Positions 1 through 8,991 of a stretch of DNA of 64,000 bases are shown piece by piece. Position 1 is the first letter of the stretch. Every line of letters begins with the position of its first letter. The DNA lies in NCBI GenBank assembly GCA_964479045.1, contig CAYZJI010000011.1, forward strand, positions 21,395 to 85,394, in the 5' to 3' direction. The position numbers were made by a program, and so were the translations under genes. Source of the DNA: 2-02-FULL-47-50 sp964479045 (lineage in GTDB: Bacteria; Pseudomonadota; Gammaproteobacteria; Eutrophobiales; Eutrophobiaceae). Under the pieces are notes generated by a model. That model was not told the DNA's origin. It ran no database searches and was given only the letters and a program-made list of their open reading frames with translations.

Positions 1-1
1 G

Positions 2-97
2 CTTAACAGCGCCATTGCGATGCTGGCGGCCATTCTGGCCCTGTGGGTGCGCATCAGCAAAAAAAATGGCAGATTGACCAGAAAGCCGTTATTTTAA
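2..97 (+). CDS. C-terminal end of a membrane protein (5' end outside window)
   Basis: An open frame enters from the window edge and stops at TAA 95-97. The 31 visible residues form one hydrophobic helix (roughly residues 3-17 of the fragment) followed by a basic tail (RISKKNGRLTRKPLF). This is the usual cytoplasmic end of an inner-membrane protein under the positive-inside rule. The fragment is too short to assign a family. It ends 39 bp before the next gene on the same strand and may share its transcript. Confidence 0.55.
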   Translation, partial: LNSAIAMLAAILALWVRISKKNGRLTRKPLF

Positions 98-136
98 CGG
101 CGTTCTTCCATAACCGGACTGTCGATTGCCAGCCTC

Positions 137-1033
137 ATGCGCGCAACAGGATTACTGATCATTATTGTATTACTTACACTGATCACCGGCGCCTTACTCG
201 CATGGCCGGCGCATCTCGCGCTGCAGCCTTACACTGACATCCCCTTCCACAAAATCGTATCGCGTGTGACCAGTCTGCTCGGGCTGGTATTCATATTTAT
301 CTATCTGCACCTGCAAGGCAGCCTGGATCAAAAAACCGCCGGATTTGCCGCGCCCCGAAACGACAGATTGCGCAGCCTGCTCAAGGGCTGGCTGACCGGA
401 ACAGTTATCATGCTGGTGCCCGGCGTGGTGTTTGTTTTTCTGGACCTTCATCTATGGGAACCTGATCTGGCACAACGGTTACAGAATTTACCTCTGATAC
501 TGATCAAGGCGGCCATCGCAGGTCTGCTGGTGGGACTGGTGGAAGAAACCCTCTACCGCGGCGCCCTGCTTGGCGGACTGATGAAAAGTCTGAAAATCAG
601 GACTGCCATTATTTTCAGCAGCCTGTTGTATGCCGCTGTGCATTACATCAAGTTCCGCGCCCTGCCCGAAGGCACGGACATTCATCTCTTCACGGGCCCC
701 GGCATGTTGCCCGGCGCTTTTTTCCGGTTTGCCGATCCGGGAATCATCGACAGTTTCCTCTCACTCTTTGCATTTGGTGTGTTGCTCGCGCTCATTCGTC
801 TGCGTGAAGGCAACATTTATATGTGCATCGGCCTGCATGCCGGTGTCGTGATGATCATCAAAATCATTAATAATCTGATGGACTACGCTCCCGGTAATTC
901 ACTGGCATTCCTGATCAGCCCGTATGATCATGTTCTCGGCCATCTCACTACCGTCTGGTTATGCATCATTATCACTGTTTATCTTTTCTTCAACCCTTCT
1001 ACGCGATCAGCGTTATTGTCCAGACAATCATGA
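137..1033 (+). CDS. CPBP-family intramembrane metalloprotease (CAAX protease-like)
   Basis: A 298-residue polytopic membrane protein with about eight hydrophobic segments. It carries the CPBP/Abi signature EETLYR at residues 136-141. A histidine follows in AAVHYIKF (about 176) and another in IGLHAG (about 232), matching the Glu-Glu-Arg and two His motifs expected to form the metal site of this family. Bacterial members are membrane proteases of mostly unknown substrate. No clear Shine-Dalgarno precedes the ATG. Its stop TGA (1031-1033) overlaps the ATG of the response regulator (1030-1032), so the protease is probably translationally coupled to the two-component pair. A link between the two is inferred only from this overlap. 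Confidence 0.85.
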   Translation: MRATGLLIIIVLLTLITGALLAWPAHLALQPYTDIPFHKIVSRVTSLLGLVFIFIYLHLQGSLDQKTAGFAAPRNDRLRSLLKGWLTGTVIMLVPGVVFVFLDLHLWEPDLAQRLQNLPLILIKAAIAGLLVGLVEETLYRGALLGGLMKSLKIRTAIIFSSLLYAAVHYIKFRALPEGTDIHLFTGPGMLPGAFFRFADPGIIDSFLSLFAFGVLLALIRLREGNIYMCIGLHAGVVMIIKIINNLMDYAPGNSLAFLISPYDHVLGHLTTVWLCIIITVYLFFNPSTRSALLSRQS

Positions 1034-1683
1034 GACTGTTGCTGGTAGAAGATGATGAAATCCTGGGCGACGGCATTTCAGCCGGTCTCAAGGAATTTGC
1101 CTACACTCTGGACTGGATCCGTGATGGCAATCATTTTCAGGATGCCCTCAGCACCACAAGTTATGACGCTATCATTCTTGATCTCAACCTGCCCGGTATT
1201 TCCGGACTGCAACTGCTGAAAAAAATACGCGAATCGGGTGACAAAACACCGGTATTGATTCTGACGGCACGGGATCTTGTAGAAGACAAGATCCAGGGGC
1301 TTGATGTCGGCGCTGATGATTACATGGTCAAACCATTCGACCTGAATGAACTCGCGGCACGATTGCGCGCCCTCATCCGCCGCGATCATGGCCGCAGCAA
1401 TCCTGTCATACAGGTTGGCGGCCTGGAAATGGATGTGGCCCGCCATCAGGTCAGACAAGCGAATGTTCCGGTGGAACTCTCTGCCCGTGAATTTTCCTTG
1501 CTGCATCTCCTGCTGGAAAATGCCGGCAAGGTGCTTTCAAAGCGCAAGATTGAAGAAAAAATGTATGCCTGGGGTGAGGAAATCGAAAGCAATACGGTGG
1601 AAGTACATATTCATAATCTCAGAAAAAAAATTGGTCAGGATGTCATTAAAACCATTCGCGGCGTGGGCTATGTGATCAAATAA
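1030..1683 (+). CDS. OmpR/PhoB-type response regulator, QseB-like
   Basis: 217 residues. The receiver domain (1-115) has the acidic pair D8/D9, phosphoacceptor D51 (in IILDLNLPG), T79 and K101 (in VKPF). A winged-helix DNA-binding domain follows (about 125-217), ending in VEVHIHNLRKKIG and TIRGVGYVIK. Closest in style to QseB/PmrA/TctD. The frame opens further upstream at 961, but the ATG at 1030 gives the canonical MRLLLVEDDE start and an ATGA overlap with the protease gene. Its stop TAA overlaps the ATG of the sensor kinase by one base, so the two are a cognate pair. The target genes cannot be read from the sequence; the upstream protease is one candidate. Confidence 0.93.
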   Translation: MRLLLVEDDEILGDGISAGLKEFAYTLDWIRDGNHFQDALSTTSYDAIILDLNLPGISGLQLLKKIRESGDKTPVLILTARDLVEDKIQGLDVGADDYMVKPFDLNELAARLRALIRRDHGRSNPVIQVGGLEMDVARHQVRQANVPVELSAREFSLLHLLLENAGKVLSKRKIEEKMYAWGEEIESNTVEVHIHNLRKKIGQDVIKTIRGVGYVIK

Positions 1684-3053
1684 TGCATTACTCCATCCGT
1701 AATCGCCTGCTTGTGCTGATCCTTCTGCTGACGGCGATCAGCTGGTGCTCGATCGCCATCATCAATTATTTTGATACGCGCGCCGAAATTGAAGAGTTGT
1801 TTGATGCTCATCTTGTACAGTCCGCCAAAGTGCTGCTGTCACTGGTGGATATGGAACTTTATGAAGAAGAACATGAGCCTGAAGATGAGATACATCATGG
1901 ACTGAAGGACGTTGAAGAACATCTTTACCGGCATAAATATGAAAAGCTCCTTGCCTTCCAGATTATTGTCAAAAAAAACTCATTTCATTTTTCGTCCGCC
2001 AGCGCGCCCCGGCAACCCTTGTCAAACAACAGGGAGGGTTTCTCCGAGACCACCATAGATGGCGTGCTCTGGCGTGTATTTTCATTGCATGATCCGTTGA
2101 ATATCATCCAGATCCATGTTGCAGAACCTCATTCAGTCCGGTCTGATCTGATAGATGAAATTGCCTTTACCCTGCTGATTCCTTTATTAATCGGTCTGCC
2201 GATCATTTCCATACTGATCTGGAAATGTGTCGGTTATACACTCCAGCCCCTGAATGAGATTGCGCGCAATATACAAAAGCGACATACAGATCAGTTGGAA
2301 CCAGTATCCGGTTTTGATGTCCCGGAAGAAATACAACCTCTGATCGGTTCACTGAACCGACTGTTCGCCCGGCTCGACAAGGTTTTGCAGAACGAACGGC
2401 GTTTTACGTCTGATGCTGCACATGAATTACGCACCCCACTGGCCGGGCTCAAGACCCAGGCACAAACTGCACTGCTTACTCAGGACCCGCAAAAACGCGA
2501 ACATGCTTTGCGTAATATATTAATCAGCGTAGATCGCACTGTTCATCTGGTCGAACAACTGTTGACACTGGCCCGGCTGGAACCCGGCTTTGAACGTGAT
2601 CATTTCCAGACTTGCAATCTCACCCAACTCATACAGGACACTCTTGCCGACGTGATGCCGCTGGCCATTGAAAAAAATATTACAGTTGAATTCAATCACA
2701 AGGACGCCATTTACCTTTTGGCGCATCCCCAGGCCCTGTCCATGCTGGTCAGAAATTTGCTGGACAATGCCATTCGTTATGCTCCGGAGGGGGGCACGGT
2801 GGACGTTTTTCTCTTTGAAGACAGCTCGGGCACAGTCTTTCGCGTCTGTGACAACGGGCCTGGCATATCTCCCGAATTACGTGAAGATGTTTTCAAACGT
2901 TTTGTACGTGCCAACCAGAATCATGAAACAGGCAGTGGTCTTGGTCTGTCCATAGTCCAGCGCATCGCTGAACTGCATCATGCTGCGATCCACCTGGGTG
3001 AATCCCCCGAACGTGGTTTGCAAGTTGATGTCTGCTTCATGCATGAATGGTGA
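1683..3053 (+). CDS. Sensor histidine kinase, QseC/TctE-like
   Basis: 456 residues. TM1 is at about 9-29 and a periplasmic region of the 2CSK_N type spans about 30-158. It is very acidic at 55-80 (EEEHEPEDE), which could be a cation-sensing patch. TM2 is at about 160-184, then a HAMP-like linker. The dimerisation/phosphoacceptor motif AAHELRTPLAG places the phosphorylated His at 247. The ATPase domain has an N box (NLLDNAIRYAPEG), G1 (CDNGPGI) and G2 (GSGLGLSIV). Family members autophosphorylate and pass phosphate to the partner regulator encoded immediately upstream. The acidic sensor patch recalls PhoQ-like cation sensing, but that is inference; the ligand is unknown. Confidence 0.93.
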   Translation: MHYSIRNRLLVLILLLTAISWCSIAIINYFDTRAEIEELFDAHLVQSAKVLLSLVDMELYEEEHEPEDEIHHGLKDVEEHLYRHKYEKLLAFQIIVKKNSFHFSSASAPRQPLSNNREGFSETTIDGVLWRVFSLHDPLNIIQIHVAEPHSVRSDLIDEIAFTLLIPLLIGLPIISILIWKCVGYTLQPLNEIARNIQKRHTDQLEPVSGFDVPEEIQPLIGSLNRLFARLDKVLQNERRFTSDAAHELRTPLAGLKTQAQTALLTQDPQKREHALRNILISVDRTVHLVEQLLTLARLEPGFERDHFQTCNLTQLIQDTLADVMPLAIEKNITVEFNHKDAIYLLAHPQALSMLVRNLLDNAIRYAPEGGTVDVFLFEDSSGTVFRVCDNGPGISPELREDVFKRFVRANQNHETGSGLGLSIVQRIAELHHAAIHLGESPERGLQVDVCFMHEW

Positions 3054-3150
3054 ATTCTGCCGCACAAGGCATCGTTTACTTGCCATATCACCGTTATCCG
3101 CTAAACTCCCTGCTGATTTTTTTTAAATTCCGTCCCTGAATCTCACTACC

Positions 3151-3300
3151 GGAACCCGCATATGTCCGGATGAGTTCTAGGTATCATGGAAAAAAACGTG
3201 CATAATGCAATGCACAACGGGGTGAACTGGGGAGTTACCTTGCTGTGACCAAAAACGGGTTCCAGAGCCTTGAAAACGGAACCCGGATATTAGCTAGAAT
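3151..3300 (+). promoter_or_regulatory. gltA upstream region with three octamer copies and a likely promoter
   Basis: The octamer GGAACCCG occurs at 3151-3158 and 3278-3285, and its reverse complement CGGGTTCC at 3256-3263. The last two form a perfect 8-bp inverted repeat with a 14-nt spacer. A weak sigma70-like promoter overlaps it: TTGAAA 3270-3275 and TAGAAT 3295-3300, with a long 19-nt spacer. The geometry, an operator dyad over the -35 region plus a distal copy, fits a regulator of citrate synthase. The regulator is not identified. The rest of 3054-3348 shows no gene. Confidence 0.4.
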
Positions 3301-3348
3301 CAAAATTATAACTATTAAATAAAATATTGATTAACAAAGGGTATAGCT

Positions 3349-4632
3349 ATGAGCGCAAACGCAAAACTCATCCTGGAAGGCAAGGAATACGATCTGCCGG
3401 TCGTCATTGGCTCGGAAGGTGAAAAGGCGATCGATATCACCCAACTCAGAGGCAAAACCGGCTATATCACGCTGGACTCCGGTTACATGAATACCGGGGC
3501 CACCCGTAGCGCCATCACTTTTCTGGATGGTGAGCAGGGCATCCTGCGGTACCGGGGCATCCCCATTGAACAACTGGCCGAGAATTCCACATTTGTGGAA
3601 ACCAGTTATCTGCTGATTTATGGTGAACTGCCGAACAAGTCCCAGCTCCAGCATTTCTCCCAGTTACTGTCCAATCACAGCATGATCCACGAAGACATGA
3701 AGCATTTCTTCGATGGCTATCCGGTTACCGCGCATCCCATGGCCATTCTGTCGTCCATGGTGAACTCATTGTCCGCGTATTACCCGGAATCACTGAACGT
3801 ATTTGAAAACATTGAGGTGCAATCCACCCGCCTGCTCTCCAAACTGCGCACAATTGCGGCGTTCAGCTACAAGAAGAGCATCGGTAAGCCGATTATGTAT
3901 CCGCTCAATCATCTGAGCTATTGCGCCAACTTTCTGCACATGATGTATGCCGTACCGTCCGAGCCGTATGAAGTGGATCCGGACATGGTCAAGGCATTGA
4001 ACATGCTGTTGATCCTGCATGCCGATCATGAACAGAACTGTTCTACATCCACGGTAAGGTTATGCGGTTCCAGCTTGCCGAACCTGTATACCACCATCAG
4101 CGCGGGAATCAGTGCGCTGTGGGGGCCGTTGCATGGCGGCGCCAATCAGGAAGTCATTGAAATGCTGCAGAAACTGCAGGAAAGCGGAATGAATCCCAAG
4201 GAATATCTGGCCAAAGTAAAAGATAAATCAGCCAACATCCGCCTCATGGGCTTTGGTCATCGCGTCTACAAGAACTATGATCCGCGCGCCAAGATCCTGA
4301 AGCGTATGACCGGCGTCATCCTCGGCAAAAAAGGCATCAGCGATCCGTTGCTGGACATTGCCCAGGAACTGGAAGCTGCTGCACTGGCCGATTCCTATTT
4401 CGTCGAGCGCAAGCTGTATCCGAACGTGGACTTCTACAGCGGTATCCTCTACAAGGCCATGGGCATTCCTATCAATATGTTCACTGTGATGTTCGCCATC
4501 GGCCGCCTGCCCGGCTGGATTGCGCACTGGAAGGAAATGATGGAAGACCCGGACCGCAAGATTGGCCGTCCGCGCCAGATCTATACGGGCTACACCGAAC
4601 GTCCCTACGTGGCGATGGATGCACGGAAATAA
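3349..4632 (+). CDS. gltA: Citrate synthase (type II, hexameric class)
   Basis: 427 residues, the normal length for gammaproteobacterial GltA. It condenses oxaloacetate and acetyl-CoA to citrate, the entry step of the TCA cycle. The catalytic residues sit at H262 (GPLHGGANQ), H304 (GFGHRVYKNYDPRA) and D361 (NVDFYSGI), within a residue or two of E. coli GltA positions 264/305/362. The N-terminal small beta domain (about 1-50) typical of NADH-sensitive hexameric enzymes is present. The start is supported by AAAGGG seven bases upstream of the ATG. It is flanked by long non-coding leaders and looks monocistronic. Confidence 0.97.
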   Translation: MSANAKLILEGKEYDLPVVIGSEGEKAIDITQLRGKTGYITLDSGYMNTGATRSAITFLDGEQGILRYRGIPIEQLAENSTFVETSYLLIYGELPNKSQLQHFSQLLSNHSMIHEDMKHFFDGYPVTAHPMAILSSMVNSLSAYYPESLNVFENIEVQSTRLLSKLRTIAAFSYKKSIGKPIMYPLNHLSYCANFLHMMYAVPSEPYEVDPDMVKALNMLLILHADHEQNCSTSTVRLCGSSLPNLYTTISAGISALWGPLHGGANQEVIEMLQKLQESGMNPKEYLAKVKDKSANIRLMGFGHRVYKNYDPRAKILKRMTGVILGKKGISDPLLDIAQELEAAALADSYFVERKLYPNVDFYSGILYKAMGIPINMFTVMFAIGRLPGWIAHWKEMMEDPDRKIGRPRQIYTGYTERPYVAMDARK

Positions 4633-4683
4633 CAGCAGTTGCAAACAGCTATTTTTAAACTGTTTGATATAACGCAATTTCAG

Positions 4684-4749
4684 AACCGGTATGCATGGTA
4701 ACGTGGCCGGGATTAGAATAATCCCCCATGACACACATGCATACCGGTT
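4684..4749 (+). promoter_or_regulatory. Nested palindrome spanning the start codon of the RND adaptor gene
   Basis: A perfect 14-bp inverted repeat, AACCGGTATGCATG (4684-4697) and CATGCATACCGGTT (4736-4749), encloses a second perfect dyad, GGGATTA-gaa-TAATCCC (4709-4725). The adaptor ATG (4728-4730) lies between the inner and outer arms, and no Shine-Dalgarno sequence is visible before it. In RNA this would form a two-tier hairpin burying the initiation region; in DNA either dyad could be an operator. Gene context (metal efflux) suggests metal-responsive control, which is inference. Confidence 0.55.
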
Positions 4750-5834
4750 TTGTATTTTTAATCGCCTTATTACTGTCCCAATCAGTCAATTCGGCTGAGC
4801 TGATAGCCCTGTCCCCGCAGCAACGGGACAACCTTGGCATTCATACGGCCACGCTCAAACCGTCGTCTGATGTAAAAAGCATGAGTCTGCCTGCCCTGAC
4901 AGTCGTCCCCAATGATCAACTGCACATAATCAGCACCCAGCAATCCGGGTTGATAACACAGCTTTATGTTGTGGAAGGAAATGAAGTTGCCATGGGACAG
5001 GATTTGCTCAAGGTTCAAAGTTCGGATTATCTGGAGTTGCAACGTGATTACCTGCAATTACTGTCCAGATTCAATCTGGTTGAGAATAGTTACAACAAGG
5101 CCCGCACTGCATTAAATGAAGGAATCATGTCTGAAGAAAAACTGCTCGGCATTCAAAGTGAATTTAATGAGCTCCTAGCTGCGCGTAACCAGAAACGCGA
5201 AGCGCTGAAATTGTCCGGCCTCACCCCGGAAGAATTGAATGAACTGGAAAAAACCAGAATGCTAGTCAGTGACTTCATTATCCGTTCACCCATAGAAGGC
5301 GTGGTGCTTGAACAACTGGCTTCAGCCGGCGAAAGGGTTGATGCGGCAACCCCGATTTACAAGGTAGGCAAGCTGAAACCGCTCTGGATTGAAATTCATG
5401 TGCCGCTTCCATTAATAAAAAATTCACAGATAGGAAATGCGATCCATGTCCCAGAATATGGTGTCGATGGGAAAATTATCACCATCGGCAAACAGATACA
5501 TGATGCCGATCAGGGCATCATGATCCGCGCAGTGGTTGACGAAGGCGCTGAAAAACTGCGTCCCGGCCAGTTTGTACAAGCACAGATCATGACTGAAAAC
5601 GGTGGCTCTTCAGTTTATTTTGAAGCAGACAAGAATGCACTCATTTATACAGGCAATAAATCCTATGTGTTTGTTAAACGTGATAACGGATTTCAACCTG
5701 TAGAAGTAACTGTTATCTCCCGGACCGGAAATTCAGCTGTCATATCCGGTAATCTGGATGAAGATGCAAAAATTGCAGTCACCGGCACCTCTGCGCTGAA
5801 AGCGATCATGACCGGCATGGGGGGCGAAGATTAA
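4728..5834 (+). CDS. RND efflux periplasmic adaptor (membrane fusion protein, CusB/CzcB-like)
   Basis: 368 residues. A signal peptide spans 1-23 (cleavage likely after VNSA). A barrel-sandwich/lipoyl region follows, split by an alpha-helical hairpin (about 100-165, rich in Leu, Glu and Arg), then beta-barrel and membrane-proximal domains. The lipoyl half-motifs appear as GLITQLYVVEGNEVAMGQ and SPIEGVVLEQLASAGERV. Adaptors of this family bridge the inner-membrane pump and a TolC-like channel. The C-terminus ends at TAA directly abutting the GTG start of the pump gene. No outer-membrane factor gene is adjacent. Assignment to the HME (heavy-metal) class rests on the neighbour. The start lies inside a nested palindrome (4684-4749). 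Confidence 0.88.
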   Translation: MTHMHTGFVFLIALLLSQSVNSAELIALSPQQRDNLGIHTATLKPSSDVKSMSLPALTVVPNDQLHIISTQQSGLITQLYVVEGNEVAMGQDLLKVQSSDYLELQRDYLQLLSRFNLVENSYNKARTALNEGIMSEEKLLGIQSEFNELLAARNQKREALKLSGLTPEELNELEKTRMLVSDFIIRSPIEGVVLEQLASAGERVDAATPIYKVGKLKPLWIEIHVPLPLIKNSQIGNAIHVPEYGVDGKIITIGKQIHDADQGIMIRAVVDEGAEKLRPGQFVQAQIMTENGGSSVYFEADKNALIYTGNKSYVFVKRDNGFQPVEVTVISRTGNSAVISGNLDEDAKIAVTGTSALKAIMTGMGGED

Positions 5835-8800
5835 GTGTTGTCCGCACTGGTACGTTTTTCCCTTGCGCAACGTCTGGTCATTATCCTGTTAGCTATAGTG
5901 GTAATTGCCGGTGGCTGGTATTCATTACGGCAGATTCCAATCGATGCTTTTCCGGATGTATCCACTACACAGGTCAAAATAATCATCAAGGCCCCGGGCA
6001 TGACCCCGGCCGAGGTGGAATCCCGCATTACTGCGCCGATCGAGGTGGAAATGCTCGGCATACCCAACCAGATCATGCTGCGCTCCATTTCCAAATATGC
6101 GCTGGCGGACATCACGGTTGATTTCACTGATGCAACCGATATCTACTGGGCACGGCAACAGGTCTCGGAACGGCTCAGCGCAATCCGGAATGAATTGCCG
6201 CAGGACATTGAAGGCGGTCTCGCCCCCATCACCACGCCGCTCAGTGAAATGTTCATGTTCACCATCAGCGGCGGCGGACTTACTCTTAAAGAACATCGTG
6301 ACTTGCTGGACTGGGTGATACGCCCTGCTCTGCGGACAGTCACCGGAGTTGCTGATGTGAATTCACTCGGTGGTTATGTCAAAACCTACGAAGTGATTCC
6401 GGACAATGCCGCGCTCTATGCACATGGCGTCACCTACAATCAGCTCCGCGATGCCTTGCTGGAAAACAATCGCAATGATGGCGCAGGACGTCTGGAAGAA
6501 GGTGAAGAATCATTGCTGGTCAGAACCGAAGGACGTCTTGAAACCATGGATGATATTGCCTCCATCGTCGTCAAATCTGATCCACTTGAACCTGTGCACG
6601 TGCGAGATGTGGCGGAAATAAATCTGGGGGCTCTCACCCGTTATGGCGCAGTGACACACAGTGGTCAGGGTGAAATCGTCCAGGGTCTGGTGCTCGGATT
6701 AAGGGGCGCCAATGCCCGGCAACTGATCAAGGGAGTTAAAGCCAAACTTGATGAATTGCAACCGCAATTGCCTGAAGGAGTAACCATCAATCCGTTTTAT
6801 GATCGCAGCAAGCTTGTTGATCGCGCCATATCCACTGTCACCCGCGCCCTGATAGAAGCCATCATCCTGGTCCTGGTCCTGCTGGTTTTGCTGCTGGGTA
6901 ATTTGCGTGCGGCCCTCGCCGTTGCACTGGTCCTGCCAATGGCATCACTGACCACATTCATATTAATGAATTATTTCGGGATATCCGCCAACCTGATGAG
7001 TCTTGGGGGATTGGCCATTGCCATTGGCATGCTGGTCGATGCGGCAGTCGTGGTCGTGGAAAATATCGTAAATCATATTCATGAATCACATGATGATCAG
7101 AGTACGCATATGCTGGAACTCGTCAATCGCTCGGTTTCGGAAGTGATTGTTCCAGTCACTACAGGCATATTGATCATCATGGTGGTATTCCTGCCCCTGC
7201 TGACCCTGCAAGGGCTGGAAGGAAAACTTTTCAAACCGGTGGCCATTACCATCATCATGGCACTGGGCGCATCATTATTGCTATCCATGACTGTGATCCC
7301 GGTGCTGGCTTCTGTTCTGCTTAAACGCATACCGCATACCGAACCTTTTATAATCCAGGCCCTGCATCGTGTGTATGGAAAAATTCTGGGCTGGTGTCTG
7401 AAAAAATCCGGGATCGTATTACTGGCATCCGCAGCCTTGCTGGCCATCAGCATTCTGGTTTATTTTCATTTGGGAAAGATTTTTCTGCCCACCATGGATG
7501 AAGGTAATCTCATCATCCAGACTGAAAAACTCCCTTCCATTAATCTGAACAGTTCCACTGCGCTCGATACCCGTGTCCAGCAGCAATTGCTGGCACAGGT
7601 ACCCGAAGTCAAAGAAATATTTGCCCGTGTCGGCTCGGATGAAATCGGCCTTGATCCCATGGGCCTGAACCAGACGGACATGTTTTTGGTGCTGGATGAT
7701 CCGGATAACTGGCAAGTGGATAGCAAGGAAGCCCTGATCGCCAAACTGCGCGACGTTATGGAACAGTTTCCGGGACTGGTATTTGCATTTACCCAACCCA
7801 TTGAAATGCGTGTATCAGAAATGCTGACCGGTGTGCGGGGTGATGTTGCCATTAAAATCTTCGGGCCGGACCTCCACCAGTTGGCTGAACTGGCCAACCA
7901 GATTGCTGAACTCATGGGCAAGATCGATGGCGCTGAAGATGTCTACACCACGCAGAATGAAGGCGTACAATATTACAGCGTCCGTATCGATCGCCAGGCT
8001 CTGGGTAGATTTGGATTGAATGTCAATCATCTCGAAGAATTCCTGCGCGCCCAGATCGAAGGCAGTGAAGTCGGGTTAATCTATGAAGGTGATCGCCGGG
8101 TACCGCTGGTGATTCGGGGCAACAGTAAATTGCGGCAGTCACCGGCGGAATTTGCCAATCTCATGCTGACCCTCCCCGATGGCCGTAATATTCCCATATC
8201 ACTGGTTGCCACACTGGAGCGTGTTGAAGGCCCGGTCTTGATCCAGCGTGAACGTGGCCGACGGATCTCGGTCGTCATTACCAACGTCTCCGGCCGTGAT
8301 CTGGTGGGGTTTGTGGATGAGGCGCGGCAAAAAGTTGCCGAACAGATCACCCTGCCAGCAAATTATTCCATTGAGTGGGGCGGACAGTTCGAAAACCAGC
8401 AGCGGGCCGCCGCCCGTTTGTCGCTGGTCATCCCGGTCTCGCTGGGATTGATTTTCCTTTTACTGTTTTCAACTTTTCATTCCATAAAGCAGTCCATCCT
8501 TGTGCTCAGCAATGTCCCGTTTGCGATGGTGGGCGGCATCCTGTCCTTGTGGGTGGCGGGCGAATATCTGTCTGTGCCCGCTTCTGTGGGATTTATTGCC
8601 TTGCTGGGCATCGCCGTATTAAACGGCGTGGTGCTCATGAGTCATTTTAATTTCCTGTCTGCACAAGGCATGAACATTCATCAAGTGGTCATTGAAGGCA
8701 CGCAACGCCGCCTGCGCCCGGTATTGATGACCGCCAGCATTGCCGCCTGCGCGCTGATTCCCCTGTTGTTTGCCACCGGCCCCGGTTCGGAAATCCAGCG

Positions 8801-8900
8801 GCCACTGGCCATCGTCGTGATAGGCGGATTGATTACATCAACCGCATTAACCCTGATTCTGCTCCCGATCCTCTATATCCGTTTCTGCAAGCCGGAATAA
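5835..8900 (+). CDS. RND transporter, heavy-metal efflux type (CusA/CzcA family)
   Basis: 1021 residues with the classic RND layout: TM1 near the N-terminus, a large periplasmic porter loop, TM2-6 (about 335-480), TM7 (about 520), a second porter loop and TM8-12 (about 855-1015). The proton-relay segment in TM4 reads GMLVDAAVVVVENI with D402 and E409. The first Asp of the CzcA motif DFG...DGA is replaced by Ala (about 396), as in CusA-type pumps. That tilts toward monovalent copper/silver or an atypical substrate, but the metal is not certain. The GTG start directly follows the adaptor stop, so the two genes are a tight operon. It exports from periplasm or cytoplasm using proton motive force. 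Confidence 0.9.
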   Translation: MLSALVRFSLAQRLVIILLAIVVIAGGWYSLRQIPIDAFPDVSTTQVKIIIKAPGMTPAEVESRITAPIEVEMLGIPNQIMLRSISKYALADITVDFTDATDIYWARQQVSERLSAIRNELPQDIEGGLAPITTPLSEMFMFTISGGGLTLKEHRDLLDWVIRPALRTVTGVADVNSLGGYVKTYEVIPDNAALYAHGVTYNQLRDALLENNRNDGAGRLEEGEESLLVRTEGRLETMDDIASIVVKSDPLEPVHVRDVAEINLGALTRYGAVTHSGQGEIVQGLVLGLRGANARQLIKGVKAKLDELQPQLPEGVTINPFYDRSKLVDRAISTVTRALIEAIILVLVLLVLLLGNLRAALAVALVLPMASLTTFILMNYFGISANLMSLGGLAIAIGMLVDAAVVVVENIVNHIHESHDDQSTHMLELVNRSVSEVIVPVTTGILIIMVVFLPLLTLQGLEGKLFKPVAITIIMALGASLLLSMTVIPVLASVLLKRIPHTEPFIIQALHRVYGKILGWCLKKSGIVLLASAALLAISILVYFHLGKIFLPTMDEGNLIIQTEKLPSINLNSSTALDTRVQQQLLAQVPEVKEIFARVGSDEIGLDPMGLNQTDMFLVLDDPDNWQVDSKEALIAKLRDVMEQFPGLVFAFTQPIEMRVSEMLTGVRGDVAIKIFGPDLHQLAELANQIAELMGKIDGAEDVYTTQNEGVQYYSVRIDRQALGRFGLNVNHLEEFLRAQIEGSEVGLIYEGDRRVPLVIRGNSKLRQSPAEFANLMLTLPDGRNIPISLVATLERVEGPVLIQRERGRRISVVITNVSGRDLVGFVDEARQKVAEQITLPANYSIEWGGQFENQQRAAARLSLVIPVSLGLIFLLLFSTFHSIKQSILVLSNVPFAMVGGILSLWVAGEYLSVPASVGFIALLGIAVLNGVVLMSHFNFLSAQGMNIHQVVIEGTQRRLRPVLMTASIAACALIPLLFATGPGSEIQRPLAIVVIGGLITSTALTLILLPILYIRFCKPE

Positions 8901-8991
8901 GCGGCGATTCAGTGTTGTTATTTGCTGTCATGTACTTACAATACCCACTTTTTATTCATGACACCCGGCCCTGACGATCCTGTCCAGAGTG

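Noticed and set aside
8901..8991. Riboswitch in the metH leader
   Set aside because: The gap is too short for a cobalamin or SAM riboswitch, and no conserved B12 box is visible.
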